From Clostridiaceae bacterium UBA4839 (GTDB lineage: Bacteria; Bacillota; Clostridia; Clostridiales; Caloramatoraceae): a stretch of DNA of 9,907 nt. The position numbers were made by a program, and so were the translations under genes. Position 1 is the first letter of the stretch, and every line of letters begins with the position of its first letter. The stretch is taken from positions 1 through 9,907 of the forward strand of contig DHEX01000104.1 in assembly GCA_002400085.1 (NCBI GenBank). Reading direction: 5' to 3'. Positions 1 to 5,376 of this stretch are shown piece after piece. The notes below the pieces were generated by a model. The model was not told the origin of the DNA, did not search any database, and saw only the letters and a list, made by a program, of their open reading frames with translations.

Positions 1-1161
1 GCGGAAAGGGAGTACCTCCTTTTTTGCGTCAGTACCTGTGAAATACAGGAATTTGATGACACAAAGGCCTTACAGATATGTGAACAGGAGGAGCCACAGA
101 CACTGACTGCAGTACAGCGCTTTGTCAGCTTGGCAAGTGATTTGCTGGGGCTAGATCTGCATGCAGACAGCGCATTGGAAAAAGATCTATTTCTCTACCT
201 GCGTTCCGCGGTGGAAAAACTGCGCTATGGCATTTACATTCCCAATCCGCTGCTTGCCCAAGTAAAAGAGGAATATCCGAATGTATATACGGTTGCATGG
301 ACCGCCAGTATGCTGTTGGGACATAGCCTGCAGGTGGAACTGACGGAAAATGAGGTCGGCTATCTAACCGTTTATATTGTTGGGGCAGTAGAGCGTGCCA
401 ACGCACAAGTGAAAGTCTGCATTCTGTGCAGCTATGGTGTTGGCATTTCTCAGCTGCTGAAACAGCAGATTGAACGGCTGCTTCCCAACATTTCTGTCAT
501 CCGCATTGCCACTGTGCAGGAACCGGACTGTGTCCGCCGAAGCAGCTGTGACTTTGTCATCACCACCGAAAATATCGGTGATACGTTCGGTGGCAAAGAT
601 GTTGTCGTGGTAGACAATTTTCTGATTTCCTATGACATTCAGAAAATACAAAAAAAGATGTTCGAAGTACTGCAGCACAAAATGGAGCATATTACAAAGA
701 ACACCAGTCTGCAGCAGATTCGTTTGTTTGACAGCCGCTTTGTTTATTTTTGTGGTCATGCGGAAAAAACATCTTTGCTACAAACCATGTGCAGCGATCT
801 GGAAGAAAAGGAATACGTTCTGCCCGGCTTTTATGAATCGGTGCTGCAGAGGGAAAAAGTCGCCTCTACACAGGTCGGCCGCCGCATTGCCATTCCACAC
901 GGTTCCACTCGCTATGTTGTGCGCCCAATCATTGCAGTAGCTGTCCTAAAAAGTCCCATTCCATGGGACGGACAGGACGCAGCGGACTTCGTTTTCCTAT
1001 TGGCAATTCAGCCGGACAGTCCGCTGCACATGAAGCCACAGATGATGAAATTTTACAAAGTGCTTTCCACGCTGATTGATGACGAAAAAGCACTGGACGA
1101 AGTCAAAAAAATGACAGACCGGCAGGAATTTGCCGATTATATGAATCATCTGACGCAGTAA
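1..1161 (+). CDS. PRD-containing PTS transcription activator (MtlR/ManR/BglG type), 5'-truncated
   Basis: The frame is open from base 1 to a TAA, so the window holds only the last 386 residues. The DNA-binding part and most of PRD1 lie upstream. Visible in order are the end of PRD1 (EREYLLFCVST), PRD2 (about residues 45-135, with NPLL, K-EYP and ENEVGYL signatures), an EIIB-like domain (about 138-225, CILCSYGVGIS, cysteine at codon 427-429) and an EIIA-fructose/mannitol-like domain (about 240-386, RIAIPHG, histidine at codon 898-900). Activators of this family sense sugar through phosphorylation by HPr and by their cognate EII proteins, and switch on the neighbouring PTS operon. Oddly, the two PRD2 positions that are normally histidine are tyrosine (codons 196-198 and 373-375), while the EIIB cysteine and EIIA histidine are kept. 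The PTS genes 78 bp downstream are its probable target. The sugar cannot be settled from this fragment; fructose, mannose or mannitol are possible. Confidence 0.88.
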   Translation, partial: AEREYLLFCVSTCEIQEFDDTKALQICEQEEPQTLTAVQRFVSLASDLLGLDLHADSALEKDLFLYLRSAVEKLRYGIYIPNPLLAQVKEEYPNVYTVAWTASMLLGHSLQVELTENEVGYLTVYIVGAVERANAQVKVCILCSYGVGISQLLKQQIERLLPNISVIRIATVQEPDCVRRSSCDFVITTENIGDTFGGKDVVVVDNFLISYDIQKIQKKMFEVLQHKMEHITKNTSLQQIRLFDSRFVYFCGHAEKTSLLQTMCSDLEEKEYVLPGFYESVLQREKVASTQVGRRIAIPHGSTRYVVRPIIAVAVLKSPIPWDGQDAADFVFLLAIQPDSPLHMKPQMMKFYKVLSTLIDDEKALDEVKKMTDRQEFADYMNHLTQ

Positions 1162-1238
1162 AAAATTTCACCTCTCTGTATTTTGCAGCAGCGCGGAGCA
1201 ACACAAAATATAGGGAAGTACTGAAGGAGGAACTAAAA

Positions 1239-1709
1239 ATGATTAAAGACTTACTGAAACCGGAAAACATCTACTTTGATGTTAACCCCGGGCACAGCAA
1301 AAAGTCAGCGCTGAAGGCAATCAGCAAACTGTGCGGCGAGCACTACAGCACAATCAAGGAAAGTACGCTGTATAAAAACTTTGTCGGCAGGGAGGAGATT
1401 GAATCCACAGGATTTGGCAGCGGCGTAGCAATTCCACACGCCAAAATTGACAACCTCACGAATCCATTTATTGCGATTGCTCGCTTTTCGAAGCCAGTGG
1501 ACTGGGACTCCATTGATGGTAAGCCGGTTAAGGTGGCCATTGCACTGGTGATGCCTACAGTAGATGCAGACAATACGCATCTAAAAGTATTGTCCCACTT
1601 CTCCCGTAAGCTGGCAGATGATGAGTTCCTGAACCATCTGCTTACGGAACCTGATGCAATGGCGCTTTACAACTATATTATTAAGCAATTGGAGAAAGAG
1701 CCAAAGTGA
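1239..1709 (+). CDS. PTS fructose-family EIIA protein
   Basis: A 156-residue stand-alone EIIA of the fructose/mannitol family. It takes phosphate from phospho-HPr and passes it to the EIIB domain of the permease; it is cytoplasmic. The family signature around the phosphorylated histidine is clear: VGREEIESTGFGSGVAIPH at residues 49-67, with His67 as the active site. Length is normal for a single-domain EIIA (about 150). The ATG start follows a strong AAGGAGG at 1224-1230 with an 8-base spacer. The stop codon overlaps the GTG start of the next reading frame (GTGA, 1706-1709), the usual sign of translational coupling and probably the ancestral EIIA-EIIBC junction. The last codons (from about 1690) also form one end of the tandem duplication described below. 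The specific substrate is not determined. Confidence 0.93.
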   Translation: MIKDLLKPENIYFDVNPGHSKKSALKAISKLCGEHYSTIKESTLYKNFVGREEIESTGFGSGVAIPHAKIDNLTNPFIAIARFSKPVDWDSIDGKPVKVAIALVMPTVDADNTHLKVLSHFSRKLADDEFLNHLLTEPDAMALYNYIIKQLEKEPK

Positions 1710-1806
1710 AAATCATTTACGTGACCAATTGCCCTGTTAGTATTGCCCATACCTATCTAGCAGCAGAAAAGCTGGAGAAAACAGCAAAGGGCACTGCAAG
1801 TATGAA
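1691..1806 (+). repeat. Direct repeat A, copy 1 (EIIA end + EIIB start); partner at 2031-2144
   Basis: Positions 1691-1790 align without gaps to 2031-2130 (constant offset 340) with 11 mismatches in 100. The match continues more weakly to 1806/2144 with two extra bases in copy 1. It covers the last codons of EIIA, the GTG start and about 28 codons of EIIB. It is one arm of the tandem duplication. Confidence 0.93.
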
Positions 1807-1921
1807 CAGCTTACCACTGTTCCTGCTGATGATTGCCATGAGCATGGTTGTTTCCATGCTCATGGTCATCGCCCTAAAATGCAGAAAACAGAAGAAAGAA
1901 TCTGCAGGCAAAGCAACCTGA
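1706..1921 (+). pseudogene. EIIB-EIIC chimera: internally deleted first copy of the fructose-family EIIBC gene
   Basis: A 71-codon frame starting with GTG inside the EIIA stop codon. Residues 1-28 match the start of the EIIB domain of the downstream permease, including the phosphorylation-site cysteine (NCPVSIAHTYLAAEKLEK, Cys9). Residues 34-71 match the last transmembrane segment and basic tail of its EIIC domain (NSLPLFLL... KQKKES). Some 1.2 kb between these points is missing, so it cannot be a working permease. The deletion lies within 1791-1809 and keeps the frame open into the EIIC tail. No stop codon has appeared since, despite many substitutions. The tail has about 11 amino-acid changes in 39 codons against the intact copy, four of them to Met, leaving one strongly hydrophobic segment (about 34-58) followed by K/R. 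Most likely it is a decaying remnant. A small membrane protein, or a role only in passing ribosomes downstream, cannot be excluded. Confidence 0.85.
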
Positions 1922-1924
1922 CTA

Positions 1925-1957
1925 AAAGCTCAATTTTTAATAAACAAATTTTATATT
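1925..1957 (+). repeat. 33-base AT-rich spacer element, copy 1 (identical to 3489-3521)
   Basis: Thirty-three bases starting AAAGCTCAATTTTT are identical at 1925-1957 and 3489-3521, while the sequence on both sides of each copy differs by roughly 20% or more. Both copies sit just downstream of an EIIC-type stop and just upstream of an HPr-type start. The element is very AT-rich inside a GC-richer block. It contains a weak inverted repeat (AATTT/AAATT) but no convincing terminator or two-box promoter. A leader, mRNA-processing or translation-enhancing role is possible but not shown. Confidence 0.85.
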
Positions 1958-1960
1958 GAT

Positions 1961-1965
1961 AGGAG
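1961..1965 (+). promoter_or_regulatory. Ribosome binding site AGGAG that fixes the EIIBC start
   Basis: AGGAG lies 8 bases before ATG at 1974. It lies just downstream of the in-frame TTG at 1956 and would be inside the gene if that were used, so ATG 1974 is preferred. The same place before HPr reads AGAAG (3530-3534), a weaker site. The permease therefore appears to be translated from a borrowed HPr initiation region. Confidence 0.75.
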
Positions 1966-1973
1966 TGATTAAT

Positions 1974-3485
1974 ATGCAGAAATTCACCAATACCACTATT
2001 GACCCACAGGACCTCCATGATCGTCCAACTGGAGAAAAAGGCAAAGTGAAAATCGTTGGCGTAACCAAGTGCCCTGTTGGTGTTGCCCATACCTATCTGG
2101 CAGCAGAAAAGCTGGAGAAAGCAGCAAAGGAACTGCAGTATGAAGCGAAAATTGAAGCACAGGGCTCACAGGGAAATGAAAACGAACTGACACCGGAAGA
2201 TATTGCATCGGCGGATTACGTCATTGTTGCCGCCGATGTTGCCATTGAGGGAAAAGAACGTTTTAACGGCAAAAAAGTGCTGGTTTTACCTATTAAAGAT
2301 GTTATCAAAGATGCAAATGGAGTTTTGCAATCGCTGCCAACACGTGCACATACTTACAGTAGCAGTAAGGACGTCACCAAGGAGACCGAAAAGGAGAAGA
2401 AAGAATCCTCTGGCGACAGTGCAGGCAAAACAGCCATGAAGCAGCTGATGAATGGTGTTTCCTACATGATTCCGTTCGTCGTTGTCGGCGGCCTGTTTAT
2501 CGCTATATCCATTTCCATCGGCGGTAAGCCCACAGCAAAGGGCATGGTCATTCCACCGGGGGCTTGGGATAAAGTAAACCAGATAGGTGGCATTGGCTTT
2601 AATCTGATGATTCCGATTCTGGCGGGCTATATTGCTTATGCAATCTCTGGTCGTGCAGCACTAGCACCGGCCATGATTTCCGCAGTGGTTGCAAACAGCA
2701 AGGAAATTCTTGGCACATCCGCCGGCACCGGATTCCTCGGCGCTATTTTTGTTGGCTACCTGACCGGTTATCTAGTCAAATGGATGAACAGTTGGAAGAT
2801 ACCAAGGAGCCTGAAACCAATTATGCCAATTTTTGTAATTCCCCTTTTGGGAACAGCAGCAGTTTCGGCCGTATTGATTCTGTTCCTTGGTGCACCAATT
2901 TCCTGGCTGATGACTGCCCTGAACAGTGCACTGACTTTCCTGTCTAAAGATCCAGTAACAGCCATTCCGCTTGGTCTGCTGCTTGGTGCTATGGTTGCTT
3001 TCGATATGGGTGGCCCAGTCAACAAGGTTGCATTCCTATTTGGTACAGCCTCCATTGTTGGAGGTACACCGCAGATTATGGGTGCAGTTGCGTGTGCTAT
3101 TCCAGTGCCTCCATTGGCAATGGGATTGGCAACGCTAATCGATAAGAAATGTTTTAATGAAGAAGAACGTGCTGCTGGCATTCCAGCACTGCTGATGGGA
3201 CTTATTGGCATTACTGAAGGTGCCATTCCGTATGCTGCCTGTGACCCAAAGCATGTCATGCCCAGCATTATCGTTGGCAGCAGTGTTGCTTCGGCACTAG
3301 GCATGGTTCTTGGCATTACAGATATAGTTCCGCATGGCGGTCCAATTGTCGGTTTCTTGGGTGCAACCAACAGTCTACCACTGTTCCTACTAACGATTGC
3401 TGCGGGCACAGTTATTTCCACGCTGATGGTTATAGCCCTAAAAGGCATAAAACAGAAGAAAGAATTCGCAAGCAAAGTAGTCTAA
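1974..3485 (+). CDS. PTS fructose-family EIIBC permease with an HPr-derived N-terminal extension
   Basis: A 503-residue membrane permease that imports and phosphorylates a hexose, probably fructose or mannose. Residues 1-20 are a copy of the HPr start (DPQDLHDRPTG, histidine at 15). Residues 21-24 derive from the EIIA end, and Val25 is the ancestral GTG start (2046). The EIIB domain spans about 25-120, with phosphorylated Cys33 in KCPVGVAHTYLAAEKLEKA. A charged linker (about 121-153, rich in K, E and S) leads to a multi-pass EIIC domain from about 154 to the end, with family motifs FDMGGPVNK and GITEGAIPYAA (from residue 412). The fructose-family IIBC layout is complete and no key residue is missing. 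The ATG is supported by AGGAG at 1961-1965. Phosphate would come from the separate EIIA upstream. A translational start at the internal GTG 2046 is possible but would lack a clear binding site of its own, since AAGGCAAA precedes it. Confidence 0.92.
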   Translation: MQKFTNTTIDPQDLHDRPTGEKGKVKIVGVTKCPVGVAHTYLAAEKLEKAAKELQYEAKIEAQGSQGNENELTPEDIASADYVIVAADVAIEGKERFNGKKVLVLPIKDVIKDANGVLQSLPTRAHTYSSSKDVTKETEKEKKESSGDSAGKTAMKQLMNGVSYMIPFVVVGGLFIAISISIGGKPTAKGMVIPPGAWDKVNQIGGIGFNLMIPILAGYIAYAISGRAALAPAMISAVVANSKEILGTSAGTGFLGAIFVGYLTGYLVKWMNSWKIPRSLKPIMPIFVIPLLGTAAVSAVLILFLGAPISWLMTALNSALTFLSKDPVTAIPLGLLLGAMVAFDMGGPVNKVAFLFGTASIVGGTPQIMGAVACAIPVPPLAMGLATLIDKKCFNEEERAAGIPALLMGLIGITEGAIPYAACDPKHVMPSIIVGSSVASALGMVLGITDIVPHGGPIVGFLGATNSLPLFLLTIAAGTVISTLMVIALKGIKQKKEFASKVV

Positions 3486-3602
3486 TTGAAAGCTCAATTT
3501 TTAATAAACAAATTTTATATTTATAGAATAGAAGTGGTTGATATGCAGAAATTCATCTATACCATTACCGATCCGCAGGGCCTTCACGCTCGTCCAGCTG
3601 GA
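3369..3602 (+). repeat. Direct repeat B, copy 2 (EIIC end + spacer + HPr start)
   Basis: Partner of 1805-2033. Here the repeat lies in intact genes: the C-terminal transmembrane segment of EIIC, the intergenic spacer with the conserved 33-base element, and the first 20 codons of HPr. Confidence 0.92.
3489..3521 (+). repeat. 33-base AT-rich spacer element, copy 2 (identical to 1925-1957)
   Basis: Second copy, between the EIIBC stop (3483-3485) and the HPr start (3543). See the copy at 1925-1957. The next bases differ (TATAGAATAG here, GATAG there), and this copy has a 5-base longer gap to the start codon. Confidence 0.85.
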
Positions 3603-3800
3603 CTTTTAGTTAAATGCGCACAGAAGTGTACATCTTCTGTACAGATGGCTGCCAATGGTCACAGTGCAGACGCAAAGAGTATTTTAGCAGTCATGGGCCT
3701 CGGTGTTACGAAAAACAATGAAATTACCTTTTCTGTGGAAGGCGCCAGTGAGGCCAAGGATGCTGCAGCATTGAAGGACTTCTGCGAAAAGAACCTGTAA
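3543..3800 (+). CDS. HPr, phosphocarrier protein of the PTS
   Basis: An 85-residue protein of normal HPr length. The phosphorylation site for enzyme I is intact (GLHARPAG, His15), and so is the regulatory serine region (AKSILAVMGLGV, Ser46) used by HPr kinase in Gram-positive bacteria. By family knowledge it carries phosphate from enzyme I to EIIA proteins, and its Ser46-phosphate form is a corepressor with CcpA. Here it is the last gene of the PTS operon, following EIIBC by 57 bases. The ATG at 3543 is chosen because it opens the conserved HPr beginning (MQKFIYTITDPQGLHARPAG). The binding site (AGAAGTGG) is weak. An in-frame TTG at 3486 would add 19 unrelated residues translated from the spacer. 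Whether it is the cell's only HPr or one dedicated to this transporter cannot be told from the window. Its 5' end was the source of the duplication that modified EIIBC. Confidence 0.95.
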   Translation: MQKFIYTITDPQGLHARPAGLLVKCAQKCTSSVQMAANGHSADAKSILAVMGLGVTKNNEITFSVEGASEAKDAAALKDFCEKNL

Positions 3801-3855
3801 GGAACTGCTTTCCCCTTTGCAGAACAAAAAAGAAAACGGCTAAAATAAAAAGAAG

Positions 3856-3887
3856 AAAAAGCTGCGCATTTTTTGCGTAGCTTTTTT
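3856..3887 (+). terminator. Rho-independent terminator of the PTS operon
   Basis: Arms AAAAAGCTGCGCA (3856-3868) and TGCGTAGCTTTTT (3874-3886) form a 13-bp stem with one G-U pair around a five-T loop. A T run follows and is partly inside the stem. It lies 55 bases after the HPr stop and separates the GC-richer PTS block from manA. The A/T symmetry might also allow termination from the other strand. Confidence 0.9.
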
Positions 3888-3890
3888 GTA

Positions 3891-3918
3891 TTCTTATGAT
3901 AATGTGATAGATTATAAT
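3891..3918 (+). promoter_or_regulatory. Candidate promoter of manA
   Basis: A perfect -10 TATAAT (3913-3918) lies 29 bases before the manA ATG. The best -35 at suitable spacing is TTCTTA (3891-3896, 16-base spacer), which matches only three consensus positions. The terminator just upstream makes a separate manA promoter likely. Confidence 0.5.
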
Positions 3919-3947
3919 TAAAGCATAAGTTTTGAAAGGAGATAAAC

Positions 3948-4901
3948 ATGGAACCATTATTTTTTGATCCAATATATAAAAGTATAATATGGGGTGGCAG
4001 AAATTTAGAAAGGATATTTAATAGAAGTTTACCTGAAGGGAAGGTAGCAGAAAGCTGGGAAATAAGCAATCACGGCAAAGATAACAGCATAATCACAAAT
4101 GGTGAGTTTAAGGGTAAAAGTCTCAATGAACTTCTTAATAAATTTGGCAGTAAACTTGTTGGCAAAAAATGCTCATCAGAAAGATTTCCTCTTTTAATTA
4201 AATTAATTGATGCAAACGATAAGCTTTCTGTTCAAGTACATCCTGATAATGAATATGCAAAAATACACGACAATGATTTAGGAAAAACAGAAATGTGGTA
4301 CATCATTGATGCTAAACCTAATGCCAAACTTATTTGTGGTGTAAAAAGTGGAACTACAAAAAAACAATTTGAAGAAGCAATAAAAAACAATACACTAAAT
4401 GAATATCTAAATTATGTGGATGTTAAAAAGGGAGATACAATTTTTATTCCATCTGGTACTGTTCATGCTATTTTAGATGGAATAGTTATAGCAGAAATAC
4501 AGCAAAACAGTGATACTACCTATAGAGTTTATGACTGGGGACGTGTAGGCAAAGATGGCAAGCCCAGGGAGCTTCATGTAGAAAAGGCACTGGATGTAAT
4601 AAATTTTGAATACAAAGGCTCAGTTGAAAAAGTTTCAACAAAAAAAGAAGAAGGCTTTGAACATACAAGCCTCATAAACTGTAAATTCTTTAATGTTGAC
4701 AAAATACATGTATTTAATAGCTACAAGGATAAAACAGATGGCAGCACATTTTTTGCCTATACATGCGTAGAAGGCAATGGAAAACTGAAATATAAGGATA
4801 ATTATTTTGATATAAAAGGTGGAACAAGCTTTTTAATTCCAGCGGACAATTTAGAATTTGAAATTGCTGGAAACTTACAGCTTTTAAAATCTTATATTTA
4901 A
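3948..4901 (+). CDS. manA: Mannose-6-phosphate isomerase, class I short form
   Basis: A 317-residue cytoplasmic zinc enzyme that interconverts mannose 6-phosphate and fructose 6-phosphate. The metal-binding residues are visible: Gln96 and His98 in SVQVHPDNEYA, Glu115 in GKTEMWYI, and His173 in IPSGTVHAI. The catalytic arginine region is also present (QQNSDTTYRVYDWGR, Arg193). Length fits the short Bacillus-type family (about 315). AGGAG at 3937-3941 precedes the ATG by 6 bases. The gene follows a PTS operon of the fructose/mannose family, which recalls mannose loci where regulator, permease and isomerase lie together. However, a terminator lies between them and base composition changes sharply, so shared function here is only a suggestion. 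Its composition matches the genes to its right. Its stop codon directly abuts the stop of the convergent spore-protein gene. Confidence 0.95.
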   Translation: MEPLFFDPIYKSIIWGGRNLERIFNRSLPEGKVAESWEISNHGKDNSIITNGEFKGKSLNELLNKFGSKLVGKKCSSERFPLLIKLIDANDKLSVQVHPDNEYAKIHDNDLGKTEMWYIIDAKPNAKLICGVKSGTTKKQFEEAIKNNTLNEYLNYVDVKKGDTIFIPSGTVHAILDGIVIAEIQQNSDTTYRVYDWGRVGKDGKPRELHVEKALDVINFEYKGSVEKVSTKKEEGFEHTSLINCKFFNVDKIHVFNSYKDKTDGSTFFAYTCVEGNGKLKYKDNYFDIKGGTSFLIPADNLEFEIAGNLQLLKSYI

Positions 4902-5132
4902 CTAGTCATTCCACCTTCTGCCTGCATCCTTATTCATTTTCGTCATTATTCCGCCAATCCTGCCCGTTTCCTCTGCTGTAAGTCCACTCCAGCCGTATTT
5001 TTCCACCCTGTCCTTAAGCCCTAATTCTTCTGCAATTTCATATTTTATGAGCTCTCTTTCCTTTTCTACAGGTGAGAGCTCCTTCTTTGCTTTTATTTTT
5101 GCTTTTACCACTTTTTTAAATGGAGTTGTCAT
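4902..5132 (-). CDS. Alpha/beta-type small acid-soluble spore protein (SspF-like)
   Basis: A 76-residue protein. Residues 30-39 (KYEIAEELGL) resemble the KYEIA-SEFG region of alpha/beta SASPs, where the germination protease cuts. Residues 47-64 (YGWSGLTAEETGRIGGIM) resemble the glycine-rich second half of minor members such as SspF. By family knowledge such proteins coat DNA in the forespore, protect it from UV and chemicals, and are degraded at germination. The N-terminus is basic (KK-VKAKIKAKK), longer than in classic members. The ATG (5130-5132) follows GGTGAT on the minus strand. It is transcribed toward manA, and the two stop codons are immediately adjacent with no hairpin between. I could not settle a forespore sigma-G promoter in the AT-rich DNA to its right. 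It shows that the organism forms spores, if the gene is expressed. Confidence 0.78.
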   Translation of the reverse strand: MTTPFKKVVKAKIKAKKELSPVEKERELIKYEIAEELGLKDRVEKYGWSGLTAEETGRIGGIMTKMNKDAGRRWND

Positions 5133-5239
5133 ATTACTATCACCAAAAATTATTATCTGTAAATATATGTTTTTTATTCATTGATTATTTAGTAATTTAA
5201 TATTTCTTAATGATAAGTTTTAGTCCTGCAAATTCATTT

Positions 5240-5259
5240 ATAAAAATTAAAATTTTTAT
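5240..5259. repeat. 20-base AT-only inverted repeat upstream of asd
   Basis: ATAAAAATT and AATTTTTAT (9-base arms, two-base centre) form a perfect palindrome directly before the extended -10 candidate at 5259-5267. It could be an operator, but AT-only palindromes arise by chance in such DNA. Confidence 0.4.
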
Positions 5260-5324
5260 GCTATAATACAATATAATACTATAATACATTACAATAAATA
5301 AATACTTGAAAATCTCATTATAAT
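5259..5324 (+). promoter_or_regulatory. Promoter region of asd with four TATAAT hexamers
   Basis: TATAAT occurs at 5262-5267, 5272-5277, 5280-5285 and 5319-5324. The first has the extended form TGCTATAAT (TG at 5259-5260) and is the best candidate. Its -35 position holds only TATAAA (5239-5244). The asd ATG lies 110 bases beyond the first hexamer. The 244-base interval 5133-5376 contains no further gene, and I see none of the conserved purine-rich motifs of a lysine riboswitch in it. Confidence 0.5.
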
Positions 5325-5376
5325 GTAAATTTTTTAAACATTTATTAATAAATTATATTAATAAGGAGGAGTTAAA

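Larger units (their letters stand above)
1805..2033 (+). repeat. Direct repeat B, copy 1 (EIIC end + spacer + HPr start); partner at 3369-3602
   Basis: The region aligns to 3369-3602 with offset 1564, changing to 1569 through a 5-base indel just before the start codon. It contains the EIIC tail, the intergenic spacer, and the first 60 bases of the HPr gene (12 mismatches in 60). Similarity to HPr ends at TGGA (2030-2033). That tetramer is also in the EIIA end at 1690-1693, so it is the probable duplication crossover point. Confidence 0.92.

Noticed and set aside
1162..1238. A promoter or activator-binding site between the regulator and EIIA (TTGCAG at about 1183 with an AT-rich box 17 bases on; inverted TTTTG/CAAAA).
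   Set aside because: Both boxes match only about half of the consensus and the inverted repeat is short, so I could not support a call, though the position is where such a site might lie.
2768..3475. A 235-codon open frame on the minus strand inside the EIIC region.
   Set aside because: It lies wholly antisense to a clear membrane-permease domain, has no ribosome binding site or family resemblance, and follows from the codon pattern of the + strand gene.
3486..3542. Earlier TTG start for HPr at 3486, and likewise TTG 1956 for EIIBC.
   Set aside because: Both would translate the spacer. The ATG starts at 3543 and 1974 open the known HPr sequence and have ribosome binding sites or equivalents at proper distance.
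5133..5376. A lysine riboswitch was looked for upstream of asd.
   Set aside because: The interval is almost purely A/T and lacks the conserved purine-rich and GC-paired segments of that element.
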